From Parabacteroides sp. An277 (GTDB lineage: Bacteria; Bacteroidota; Bacteroidia; Bacteroidales; Tannerellaceae): a stretch of DNA of 64,000 nucleotides. The notes beneath the pieces were generated by a model. That model was not told the DNA's origin, did no database searches, and worked only from the letters and a program-made list of their open reading frames with translations. The stretch is from positions 87,934 through 151,933 of the forward strand of contig NZ_NFJB01000003.1 of NCBI RefSeq assembly GCF_002159645.1. The letters are read 5' to 3'. Position numbers and translations under genes: made by a program. Position 1 is the first letter of the stretch. Each line of letters opens with the position of its first letter. This document shows positions 9,312 to 18,542 of the stretch, one piece after another.

Positions 9312-11678
9312 TTATAACTTAACCCGTATCTCATTTCCTTTATAAACAATTTGCTTATTTACCTTCGAAGTCAACTGATCGCCACATCCACGCGATTTTC
9401 CCACCAACACAATATCAAACTGACGATTTTTCAACATGCCGGGAAATTCGCCTTTCCGTTCTCCAATCACAAGCGTCCGATTTTGCTCATCCCATCGGAA
9501 ACGAATTGTTGAATATATACCTTTCTCGTAATTATAATTATCATTCTCATCTTCGTACAACACAAATTCGCCGTCCCTCCCCGGATACACGCGAATTTCA
9601 AGTTTATCCCATCGTTTCTCAGTTGCATATTGCATCACCGGACTGAGCGGAAGAATGCTACCGGCCCTCACATAAATAGGCATCACATCTATAGGCACCT
9701 CCTTTTCCAAAGATTGTCGGCCTGCATATTTTTCTCCCGTCCAGAAATCAAACCATTCCGTTCCGTCAGGGAGATAAACAGTTCGCGTTTTCACATCGTC
9801 CAAATGAACTTTGCCGGCATCGTCCACATACATCGGTTCTGTTACTGGAGCAACCAGCAGAGAACGTCCGAACATATATTGATCGTTCAAATCAAGTATC
9901 CGTTTATCATGCGGAAAATCCATGAACAAAGCCCGCATAAAAGTATCGCCATACCGACTTACATTCCACGCCGTCGAATAAATATAAGGCAACAACCGGT
10001 ATCGCAACCGAATGTACTTTTCCAATGCATCAAATTCCCAAGAACCTTTCTCTCCGAACAGATAAATCTCGCGAGGCGTACACGTTCCATGCGACCGCAT
10101 CATCGGCGTAAATGTACCAAACTGCATCCAACGAACATACAATTCCCGATATGCCGGATCTTGAATGCCTTTCGGATAATAATTGCACGACGCAAAACCA
10201 CCGATATCCGTATTCCAATAAGGAATGCCACAAACAGAAAAATTAAGTCCTGCAGCTATTTGCTTATGTAATACCTCCCATGAGGATTGAACATCACCCG
10301 ACCAAGAACAAGCACCATAACGCTGTTGCCCGGTAAAAGCAGAACGGGTAAGAATAAAAACACGCTTATCAGAAGTCTTCGCCCGTTGCCGTTCGTACAC
10401 GCCGCCGACTGAAACAATCGGATAGGCATTCGCAACCGTCCGATAAGGTCCGACGTAAGTGTTTTGTTTCCATTTCCGCAGGTCTCTCATGGCTAATTCA
10501 GGTTCTGTCGCATCCAGCCACCAAGCGTCAATCCCCAAAGCGAACAGATTCTTATCCATACGTTCCCAATACAGAGCACGGGCTTCCGGATGAAAAGCAT
10601 CATACGGCAAAGCCTCTTCGGGCCATCCGGGCAAATCCAACAACCAATCCCGCAGCCGGAATGTCTTATAAATATCCGTATTCGGCCCAAACGAAGGCCA
10701 AACCGAAATAGCAATATGTGCATTCATTCGATGAACCTCATCAATCATCGCTTTCGGATTGGGATAATTCGGATTATTGAACGCCAGCGCGTTCCAATCT
10801 TTCGGGTCTACACCCCAGTATTGCCAATCCTGTATGATTCCATCCAATGGCACTCCCAACTCACGATACTTCTTGACGACACCCACCAGTTCATCCTGAC
10901 TTTGGTATCGTTCTTTCGACTGCCAATATCCGTATGTCCATAACGGATTCATTTGGACTTGCCCCGTCAAATCTCGCATATTCCGAATCACGTCATCCGC
11001 ATTCCCACCATACAAAAAATAATAATCGGCACAGCTTCCCGCCTTCGAGCAGAAAGCCGTTTCCATCGGATTATCCGTAAAGTCTGTATAGGAAGCGTTA
11101 TCCCATAACAAGCCATACCCTTTGACCGACTGTATATAAGGAATCGCAATCTGTGTATTTTCCTGATGCAAATCCAGCCATTGGTTACGTTGGTTCATCT
11201 TCCCTTCTTGTTGTTGCCCCAATCCATAAATCGCCTCCTCCTCTTCGAGCCGGAATGCTTGTCGCACAAGATAAGTTTGATGATTATCGGCATATTTCAC
11301 CGGTGTAAACTGGATGCCATACGCTTTTTCCTTCAGCAAATAGCGTCCCCGACTATCGGCATAGGTTATTTTTCCGGTTTCCACATCCAATGCGACAACC
11401 AAGCTATCCGTCGTCAAACTCACCCGGCCACCTTCCTTTTGCACTTTAAAAGGCGTTTTCTCCGGAGTTTTGACAACAGAAAAACTGGGAGGGATCACTC
11501 GTTTGCCCTCCGGATACTTCAAGACCCGAATAATGGTAGGCGAGTACACTTGGATTTCCACTCCTATTCCATTCGAGCATACCGCAAAACCACCATCCGT
11601 CTGTTTCAACTCCTGACCATGCGCTATTCCAACCATAATCGTTAAGAATAGTCCCATCATTATCTTGTTCAATTTCAT
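9312..11678 (-). CDS. GH31 alpha-glycosidase, probable alpha-xylosidase
   Basis: A 788-residue secreted enzyme with a signal peptide ending near residue 21 (GIAHG). It has an N-terminal beta sandwich, a (beta/alpha)8 barrel with IIQDWQYWG at about 281-289, a nucleophile D389 in WWLDATEPE, an acid/base D462 in WSGDVQSSW, and C-terminal beta domains. The WLDATEP form of the nucleophile motif and the QDWQYWG motif are typical of the alpha-xylosidase branch of GH31, although alpha-glucosidase activity cannot be excluded. It would release alpha-linked xylose from xyloglucan oligosaccharides or complex xylan side chains. It sits 20 bp after the GH120 gene. Confidence 0.88.
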   Translation of the reverse strand: MKLNKIMMGLFLTIMVGIAHGQELKQTDGGFAVCSNGIGVEIQVYSPTIIRVLKYPEGKRVIPPSFSVVKTPEKTPFKVQKEGGRVSLTTDSLVVALDVETGKITYADSRGRYLLKEKAYGIQFTPVKYADNHQTYLVRQAFRLEEEEAIYGLGQQQEGKMNQRNQWLDLHQENTQIAIPYIQSVKGYGLLWDNASYTDFTDNPMETAFCSKAGSCADYYFLYGGNADDVIRNMRDLTGQVQMNPLWTYGYWQSKERYQSQDELVGVVKKYRELGVPLDGIIQDWQYWGVDPKDWNALAFNNPNYPNPKAMIDEVHRMNAHIAISVWPSFGPNTDIYKTFRLRDWLLDLPGWPEEALPYDAFHPEARALYWERMDKNLFALGIDAWWLDATEPELAMRDLRKWKQNTYVGPYRTVANAYPIVSVGGVYERQRAKTSDKRVFILTRSAFTGQQRYGACSWSGDVQSSWEVLHKQIAAGLNFSVCGIPYWNTDIGGFASCNYYPKGIQDPAYRELYVRWMQFGTFTPMMRSHGTCTPREIYLFGEKGSWEFDALEKYIRLRYRLLPYIYSTAWNVSRYGDTFMRALFMDFPHDKRILDLNDQYMFGRSLLVAPVTEPMYVDDAGKVHLDDVKTRTVYLPDGTEWFDFWTGEKYAGRQSLEKEVPIDVMPIYVRAGSILPLSPVMQYATEKRWDKLEIRVYPGRDGEFVLYEDENDNYNYEKGIYSTIRFRWDEQNRTLVIGERKGEFPGMLKNRQFDIVLVGKSRGCGDQLTSKVNKQIVYKGNEIRVKL

Positions 11679-11698
11679 TTTTAAACTTCCTCCTTTTT

Positions 11699-13975
11699 TT
11701 ACTGTTTAGGCCAGACTTTCCATTCCTGATAACCGGAGGTTTGTATCTCCAGCGCTCCGGGAGAGGGATGCCTGTTCCGTTTATTTCCCATGTAATCGGT
11801 GTCTACTTTCAAACGGCTGCCGTCCGGATTCGTGAAAGCCTGTTGGGGAACGATGGCTTTGTCTAATACAGAAGTCGTCACCATACGCCGCTTTACTCCT
11901 CCTTTCCAATCGGGACTGACCTTCATGGATAAATACCAGCCATCGGCCTTTTGAGTCAGTCTGACATCGGGATCCGCTCCCTTGTCGACCCACGCATTCC
12001 GGTCGTCAGCCGACGGACGCGCACCCCCCGAAAACACATTTCCTTCATAACGAATCGGCAGTCCGGGCGCATCCCAATTGCCTAACGAGGCCTGTTTCAC
12101 CAACAGATTATTCAACCACTGCCAATCGCCCCCCGGATTCGGCGCTTTCCCGAGTGAAACAGTCCCATGCGGTTTGTAATAGTAGGTCAGACGTCCGCCG
12201 CCGCAACGGTCGACGCCTCCATTCATTTCTCCCGTGACCAAATTATGGACGCAGGCAATCCCCTGTGACAAAGAGATGCCTTTTTTCGACAGCAAAATAT
12301 TATTGGCCACCAGAATCGGGCCGTGGCAAACTTCAATAAACAAATCTTCATTCACCCCGTTGTCGTGAAACAGATTCCCGACAACTTGTACACCTTGTGA
12401 GCCCCAATCCAGCCAGATACCGCGAATCGTACGATAGATATGATTATCCTTGATCACCGCATCGTTGGCAAAATGCAATTTGATACCCGCCATTTCATCG
12501 CCTTCGAAAGTCTCTCCGATGCAGATATCATGGATTTCATTCCCCTCTATCCGACTAAAAGCTCCTCCGCTGCAACCGACGATTCCCACTTGTCCGCAGG
12601 CATAAATATGGTTATTCCGCACCGTATGGAATCCCACCGCCTCTTTCTCCCACGAGGCATTTTCGAAATAATCCAACAACTGCTGTTCCGTCTGTTCGCC
12701 CTCCGGCTCCGGATAGACGCGGGGAGGCAACTTCTGATAATGGTGTGAATGGCCGAACGTCGGACGTCCCAGAGAGATTCCGGCACATCGTGAATTCCGA
12801 ATCGTATTGTTTTCGATAATCCAACCTTTCGACCAACGGGTACCAATCAACCCGGGTTGCTCAGCCGAAGGAGGCGCCCAGTTCGTGGCCGCGTTTTCCA
12901 GAATAAACCCACGGACGGTCAGATAATGAATGCCGGTCCGTTCCGGATAAAAGACACAGCTTCGGGCGGTGATTTCGACAGACTCCTGATTCGGATCCAT
13001 TCCTTGGGGGAATTGCGCCCAAAGGGTCGTCCGGCCGTCCAGCTGTTGTGCCGGAGCCTTCAACACGAAACAGAGATTGTGCTTCCCCGTCAACCGGCGA
13101 TTCAACGTCAGCGGGAAGACGACAAAACGCTCCCAGTCGCCCGTACAGGTAATCATGCCGGTCCCCAGCAATTCGCCTTCCGGACGCTCCGCATGGATTT
13201 CAATCAGCCCTCCCTTTGCCAATGTAGCCGCCTGTACAAAGAGCGTATCCGTCCCCGCGCCAAAGTCCACACCGTCAAAATAAAGCATGGAGCCATCCTT
13301 CAAATATCCGAAAGGCCAACGTTCCACTACTTGCATACACACCGCCTGGTCGCCACCCTTCACGGAAGCCTGCATCGACGTCGTACGTTTGCCACCTGCG
13401 GGGCAAATCCATTCCACATTCATCAAAACCGGACCGCCGTTCCCGTCAGCCTCCACATACCAATAAGGTTGGTCACCCACCGGTTTCAGCACCTCGCAAC
13501 GAGAAAAGGTTTCCCGCATCCGCTGTCCGTTCAGTATCACAAAGCCGGTATGATTCGGCAGTCCTTTCCCCCGATACCAACTTCCATAGATTTGTTCGTC
13601 AAAAGGATTCGTATCCCCAAAGAAGCTGTTTGGCAACGTCACTTTCCAGGTATTGTTCTGTACCTTCACCCAGCCCTTTACCGGTTCCGAACCGGTGATG
13701 ACGACCCGTTCGCCCGGCGCAGCCTGGTAGGTGATGCGCATTTCGTCCGACAAACCGCCTCTGGGAGGCACGACCCATTCCCGATAGGTCCCCGCATGGA
13801 CGGTCACCGTGTCGCCCGGCAAAGCCATCTGTGCGGCGTGGTTGATCGTCCGGAAAGGAGCGTTCTCCGTTCCCGGCCCCGCATCGTTACCCACAGGCGA
13901 AACATGATATTCCCTTGCCGACAAATAGGCCGGCAAGAGAATAAAGAATAGGAACCCAAATATTTTCATACACAT
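11699..13975 (-). CDS. GH120 beta-xylosidase with an inserted CBM6-like domain
   Basis: A 758-residue secreted right-handed parallel beta-helix protein. It opens like bacterial GH120 beta-xylosidases (GDTVTVHAGTYREWV, LPNSFFGDTNPF) and keeps their later signatures NWAPPSAEQPGLIG (about 365-378), WSKGWIIENNTI, WLDWGSQG (521-528) and FIEVCHGP (546-553). D523 and E548 are the likely nucleophile and acid/base by position. Compared with stand-alone GH120, about 110 extra residues (roughly 200-308) interrupt the first part; the segment with GDWERFVVFPLTL and TGKHNLCFVLKAP reads like a CBM6-type beta sandwich. Expected activity is release of xylose from xylo-oligosaccharides. The start could be at M1 or M3; M3 gives a cleaner signal peptide. 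Confidence 0.82.
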   Translation of the reverse strand: MCMKIFGFLFFILLPAYLSAREYHVSPVGNDAGPGTENAPFRTINHAAQMALPGDTVTVHAGTYREWVVPPRGGLSDEMRITYQAAPGERVVITGSEPVKGWVKVQNNTWKVTLPNSFFGDTNPFDEQIYGSWYRGKGLPNHTGFVILNGQRMRETFSRCEVLKPVGDQPYWYVEADGNGGPVLMNVEWICPAGGKRTTSMQASVKGGDQAVCMQVVERWPFGYLKDGSMLYFDGVDFGAGTDTLFVQAATLAKGGLIEIHAERPEGELLGTGMITCTGDWERFVVFPLTLNRRLTGKHNLCFVLKAPAQQLDGRTTLWAQFPQGMDPNQESVEITARSCVFYPERTGIHYLTVRGFILENAATNWAPPSAEQPGLIGTRWSKGWIIENNTIRNSRCAGISLGRPTFGHSHHYQKLPPRVYPEPEGEQTEQQLLDYFENASWEKEAVGFHTVRNNHIYACGQVGIVGCSGGAFSRIEGNEIHDICIGETFEGDEMAGIKLHFANDAVIKDNHIYRTIRGIWLDWGSQGVQVVGNLFHDNGVNEDLFIEVCHGPILVANNILLSKKGISLSQGIACVHNLVTGEMNGGVDRCGGGRLTYYYKPHGTVSLGKAPNPGGDWQWLNNLLVKQASLGNWDAPGLPIRYEGNVFSGGARPSADDRNAWVDKGADPDVRLTQKADGWYLSMKVSPDWKGGVKRRMVTTSVLDKAIVPQQAFTNPDGSRLKVDTDYMGNKRNRHPSPGALEIQTSGYQEWKVWPKQ

Positions 13976-14017
13976 GCAATTAAATAAATCTATTTCTTAA
14001 ACAGGGATATCACCAAC

Positions 14018-16927
14018 TCATTTGAATAATGTGACTTCCGCCAAAGCAGAATGTCCTTCAGACACTTTCTCAAAGACTATTCGGAAATACCTTAAGTGTT
14101 TTTGAAAACGCACCGGTTTAAAATCCCAACCCGTACATTCCTTTTCATACAAAGTTTCCCACGTTTGTCCATCTTCTGATATCTCTACCCGATGTTGATA
14201 CGATGAACTGTCCTTTTGAAAACGAATACGACTTCCATATACCTTGGTTATATGGGGTAAAACAAACGTAACTGTTTGAGGAAAAGAATCTGCCTCCGAA
14301 ATCCACCAACTAAAATCATCCCCATCGACCGTATGACGTAATGGATATTCCTTCGAACCCACATCTCCCCATATCGAATCAATAACGATAGTTTCATGAG
14401 AAAGAATCTCCTTGTCCCATTTCGTATCTTTCACCACAACACCTTGTTCTTCGTCTCCAGTAAAAGGAGCATGGTTACCATCGGGCAAAATATGCATTTC
14501 ACAGTGAATCGTGTGGCACGATAATTCTGCCGGTTTCAACCCCTCTGAAACCGCCTTGATGTTAATCTGTCCAGCCTTTTGGGTCGTATGAATTAACGCA
14601 TAGCCAATACCGGCTTCCACCTTCTGCGGATTCACACCAATCCGCCTGATGCCGTCGCCTATTAAATGTCCTTCACCCGAAACCTCCAAGGTAATCTCAG
14701 CCGCTGAAGTCGGTACAACTGTTCCCTGCTTATCACAAACTTTTACATAAATCGGAATCATGTCACTTCCGTCGGCAACAGGTTGTACTTGCGGATCTAA
14801 AATCTCAATCGAAAGATGATCCGGTTCTCCGGGAGTACAGACTTCGTGTGTCTTTACAAGTTGGCCATCCAACCAGGCCTCGGCCCGCAATGCTCCCGGT
14901 TCATAGGAACCGGCATCGAACACAAAGCTCGGACTTCCTCCTTTCTGCACAATCCATGGATACACCGAAGCACGCTCTTTACGGGTTTGTTTGCCAAGCA
15001 ATTTACCATTTCGATACAAATGTACTTCATCACAATTGGAAAAGACCATAATTTCCGATGTTGCCGAAGGATACTGCCCCGAATTAAATGAAGCGATAAA
15101 AACCATTGGCCCTTCATACAACCCTGCCTGTGAAACAGAAGCCGGACGCATACTTTGCATCATATAATAACCAAATTTTGGATAACGGTTCACATCAACC
15201 ACCCCTGAATACATGGTTACTTCCTCTGCTCCTCTGGCATAATCATTATAACTCCACATAAAATGGCCACCCATACGAGGATTCGCATCCAACATACACC
15301 AATCAAAATATCCATCACCATTCAACTGACGGAGACGACTTCGACATTGACGCATCTGTTCATATTCATTTTCCTGAAGGCTTACACGTGGCTTCTCGCC
15401 TACACCATCCCCCCATTCTCTTGTAAACAAAGGCTTGACTGAAATCAAATTATCCCGTTCATTCGTCATCACACTTCCATCCTTCGGGAAATGTCCAACC
15501 TGCTTATAAAATACATCGTAAAACGGCTCGGTTTCTTCATGGCTAAAATAATCAGCCGACGTATACATCTGATCGCCCGGATACTCTTCATGTGCAGCCC
15601 GGTAGATACGTTCCACCACCTGCAAGGGATAAGTCGTTTCATTCAAAGCCGTTTCCCACAAAACAATGGAAGGATGGTTTCTATCTCGTCGAATCATCGT
15701 TCGGCAAACCTCTTCCAATCGATTTGCAAACACCGGCTCCTCATTAAAGTACTGCCAACCGGGGATACATTCAATAACCAACAAACCATACTTGTCACAA
15801 GCCGAAAGAAAAGCAGGATCATGTGGGTAATGAGCCGCCCGGACAGCGTTATACCCACCTCGTTTCATATCGATTACATCTCGTTCTTGCATCGAGTTGG
15901 AGGCTGCATCTCCCACATGCGGAAAAGATTGATGACGATTCGCACCTACCAAATAAAGATGTTCTCCATTAATGAAAAAGCCTTTCTCAGTAGAATATGA
16001 GATAGTTCGAATCCCTATCTGTTCGACCCGTCGATCCAATACCAGTCCTTCCTCGTCGCATAATTCACATTCCAATTGATATAAGTTCGGATGATAAGGA
16101 TGCCATAACTGCGGAGATTTTATTTCGATATCCTGCAACACAAGCCTTGCTTCCCCGTCTTTCAATGTTAATTTCATCTCTTTTTGGGCGACAACCTGGC
16201 CGGAAGTGTCCCGCACTGAAGAGAGCAAACAGACGGTTCGAGCCTCTTGAAAAGTATTTCGGACATGTGTTTTCAAACGAACTGTTGCCTGTTTGGCATT
16301 TACTTCCGGATAAGTAACAAACAAACCACCACCGGCCACATTATTTTCTTCCAGCTCATCCGTGATGTACAACTTATCTGTGACGACCATCTTTACATCC
16401 CGATAAATCCCACTGTAATAATAGAAATCCAAACGATCCTGCGGTTTGCCCGGTGGGGTCAATGAATCATATTCGGCGGAAACACGAATAGCCAACACAT
16501 TATTTGCACTATGCCGTTCGATATAGGGAGAGACATCTACGCTAAAACCAACATACCCTCCCTTATGCTCAACAATCTTTTTCCCGTTCAAATACACTTC
16601 ACACGAATTCATTACCCCTTCAAATTGCAATAAAATCCGCTTATCTTCACATCCGTATGGCATCTTAAAATAACGCCGATACCAACCTATGCCATCGTAG
16701 ATTATATCTCCGCCACAATGTTTCTTCTCCAATTGCATAATGTGCGGAATTGATATCGGTATCCATTGAGAATCATCAATCCCCACCTGCTCTCCATTCA
16801 GGTAGTCTCCACGATAAAAAGCCCAGTCAGTATTCAAACTATAAGTGATACGATCCGCCTTTGCACACCATGCAATGCAGCATAGACAACATATCATCCA
16901 TTTTATCCTGTTCATCCAGCTAGCCAT
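14018..16927 (-). CDS. GH2 glycoside hydrolase with C-terminal discoidin-like domain
   Basis: A 969-residue secreted enzyme. GH2 sugar-binding, Ig-like and TIM-barrel domains occupy about 30-600, with acid/base E430 in TALNETTYP and nucleophile E504 in FTREWGDG. They are followed by DUF4982/invasin-like beta domains and, over the last 140 residues, a discoidin (F5/8 C, CBM32-like) domain that includes EISEDGQTWETLY. Beta-galactosidase is the default guess; it is only distantly related to the GH2 at 453-2909, so the two probably have different linkage preferences. The gap to the upstream GH43 gene is a single base, so translational coupling is likely. The start may be M5 rather than M1. Confidence 0.85.
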   Translation of the reverse strand: MASWMNRIKWMICCLCCIAWCAKADRITYSLNTDWAFYRGDYLNGEQVGIDDSQWIPISIPHIMQLEKKHCGGDIIYDGIGWYRRYFKMPYGCEDKRILLQFEGVMNSCEVYLNGKKIVEHKGGYVGFSVDVSPYIERHSANNVLAIRVSAEYDSLTPPGKPQDRLDFYYYSGIYRDVKMVVTDKLYITDELEENNVAGGGLFVTYPEVNAKQATVRLKTHVRNTFQEARTVCLLSSVRDTSGQVVAQKEMKLTLKDGEARLVLQDIEIKSPQLWHPYHPNLYQLECELCDEEGLVLDRRVEQIGIRTISYSTEKGFFINGEHLYLVGANRHQSFPHVGDAASNSMQERDVIDMKRGGYNAVRAAHYPHDPAFLSACDKYGLLVIECIPGWQYFNEEPVFANRLEEVCRTMIRRDRNHPSIVLWETALNETTYPLQVVERIYRAAHEEYPGDQMYTSADYFSHEETEPFYDVFYKQVGHFPKDGSVMTNERDNLISVKPLFTREWGDGVGEKPRVSLQENEYEQMRQCRSRLRQLNGDGYFDWCMLDANPRMGGHFMWSYNDYARGAEEVTMYSGVVDVNRYPKFGYYMMQSMRPASVSQAGLYEGPMVFIASFNSGQYPSATSEIMVFSNCDEVHLYRNGKLLGKQTRKERASVYPWIVQKGGSPSFVFDAGSYEPGALRAEAWLDGQLVKTHEVCTPGEPDHLSIEILDPQVQPVADGSDMIPIYVKVCDKQGTVVPTSAAEITLEVSGEGHLIGDGIRRIGVNPQKVEAGIGYALIHTTQKAGQINIKAVSEGLKPAELSCHTIHCEMHILPDGNHAPFTGDEEQGVVVKDTKWDKEILSHETIVIDSIWGDVGSKEYPLRHTVDGDDFSWWISEADSFPQTVTFVLPHITKVYGSRIRFQKDSSSYQHRVEISEDGQTWETLYEKECTGWDFKPVRFQKHLRYFRIVFEKVSEGHSALAEVTLFK

Positions 16928-16928
16928 A

Positions 16929-18512
16929 TTACTTCAAATTAAAATGAAACCAATTAAAATCAGCAAAACCTCCAACACCTTCCGGTTTCGTCGCATAATT
17001 GAAAAGAGCAAAACGATTTCCTGTCCAAGCCAGCCCTAACCCCATAGAAAAGGTCGAATCAACGGGACGGAATGTTTCTCCATCCAAACTATAATAAAAA
17101 CGGGCAGTAAAATCCTTATCTCTCGCACGAGCTCGAATCCATACCCGATTTGTCGGTATGTTCGCCTCTAATTCCGTTATCTTCCCATCTTGGCATAAGA
17201 CCAAACGAGGCTTTCCTGCGTACATTTCAACGCCAACGTAAGCATACGGGAATTGGAATATTCCCATACCAGCAATATTTCCCTCTTTCAACCCCGAAAT
17301 ATCAACCTCCACGGTTCCCTCTGAATTAGGGCCTTGTACACGCTGGGTTAATGTATTCCGCGCATTCTTTAAATCAGAAGCCAACAACGCATGCAACCGC
17401 AAATATCCCTTCCGTTCACTCAACGACCAGTTCTCCATATCCGGGTTATGATTCCATTGCCATTGCAAACCCAACGCTTTGGAATTGAATTCATCCGAAG
17501 TGGCGGGAGCAGACAGAGGATAGTTTTTACCCACCTCCGGTTTCTCATAAGAGATTGCATCTTTTCCTTCCACACCCAACATCGGCCATCCATCAACCCA
17601 TTTCACCGGCTGTAAATGAGGGACACGCCCTATCGGCCCTCTATCCTGCATGATAATGAACCACCAATCTCCGTTCTTTAACTGGACCATACCTCCTTGA
17701 TGTAAACCATTTGGTGGATACGAGCTATCATCATCTATTATCACCTTATGTTCGTAAGGCCCATAAATGTTTTTGGAACGTAAACAAACTTGCCACCCCT
17801 TCGTACCTCCGGCTGGACAAGTGATATAATAATAGCCATTGATCTTATACATGTGCGACCCTTCCATGCCAAACTTTGTTCCGAATGTCCGGCTGTTATC
17901 AAATCCCTTATTCCAGATTTGAACCGGTTTGCCTTTTACAGAGCGGACATCCTCGTTTAATTCCGTTATATATAAGGTATGTTGCCCATGTACGACGTAC
18001 ACTCTCCCGTCATCATCGAAAAACAATCCCGGGTCATACAAATATTCCGGGAAAATAGTCCGCTTCCAAGGACCTTCCGGTTTTTCCGCCTCGCAAACCG
18101 AGAAATGTCCATTCTCTGTACCCCAGCCGTAAGGCGTACAAAAGGCGACATAAAACTTCCCCTTGTAATAACGGATGGAACTGGCCCAAGCACCGTTCAG
18201 ATAGAGGGTACCTCCTTGCATGTCATACCGCGGATCTTCATCATACCGCTCGACAGCATAACCAGCCATCTCCCAATTTACCAAATCATGCGACTGCGCA
18301 ATCGGGCATCCCGGCACATAATGCATGCTTGTCGAAACCATATAAAAAGTATCATCCACCCGTATCACATCAGGGTCGGGCCAATCCCCCCACATAATCG
18401 GATTCGTAAACGTCCCATCTCCGTTGTCTGCCGTCCAACCCTTTTCTTGAGCGGAAACGGCTATTGACCATCCAAGAAAGACGCCCCATAATAATATCCT
18501 ATGCTTTTTCAT
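16929..18512 (-). CDS. GH43 beta-xylosidase/alpha-L-arabinofuranosidase
   Basis: A 527-residue secreted enzyme (signal peptide to about residue 21, AVSAQ). The five-bladed propeller carries the GH43 triad: D46 in WPDPDV, D160 in LYDPGLFFDDDG and E217 in GMEGSHMY. A C-terminal beta sandwich (about 335-527, with NRVWIRARARDKDFTARF) is of the GH43 C2 type that completes the active site in xylan-active subfamilies. Likely products are xylose or arabinose from arabinoxylan oligosaccharides. It lies between GH35 and GH2 genes in the operon. Confidence 0.9.
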   Translation of the reverse strand: MKKHRILLWGVFLGWSIAVSAQEKGWTADNGDGTFTNPIMWGDWPDPDVIRVDDTFYMVSTSMHYVPGCPIAQSHDLVNWEMAGYAVERYDEDPRYDMQGGTLYLNGAWASSIRYYKGKFYVAFCTPYGWGTENGHFSVCEAEKPEGPWKRTIFPEYLYDPGLFFDDDGRVYVVHGQHTLYITELNEDVRSVKGKPVQIWNKGFDNSRTFGTKFGMEGSHMYKINGYYYITCPAGGTKGWQVCLRSKNIYGPYEHKVIIDDDSSYPPNGLHQGGMVQLKNGDWWFIIMQDRGPIGRVPHLQPVKWVDGWPMLGVEGKDAISYEKPEVGKNYPLSAPATSDEFNSKALGLQWQWNHNPDMENWSLSERKGYLRLHALLASDLKNARNTLTQRVQGPNSEGTVEVDISGLKEGNIAGMGIFQFPYAYVGVEMYAGKPRLVLCQDGKITELEANIPTNRVWIRARARDKDFTARFYYSLDGETFRPVDSTFSMGLGLAWTGNRFALFNYATKPEGVGGFADFNWFHFNLK

Positions 18513-18542
18513 ATCTCCTTGTCGTTTTATGTATATCTTTAT

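Noticed and set aside
12857..13951. 364-residue plus-strand gene antisense to the GH120 gene
   Set aside because: It mirrors the strongly supported GH120 frame and its sequence is rich in R, H, P and C with no family features.
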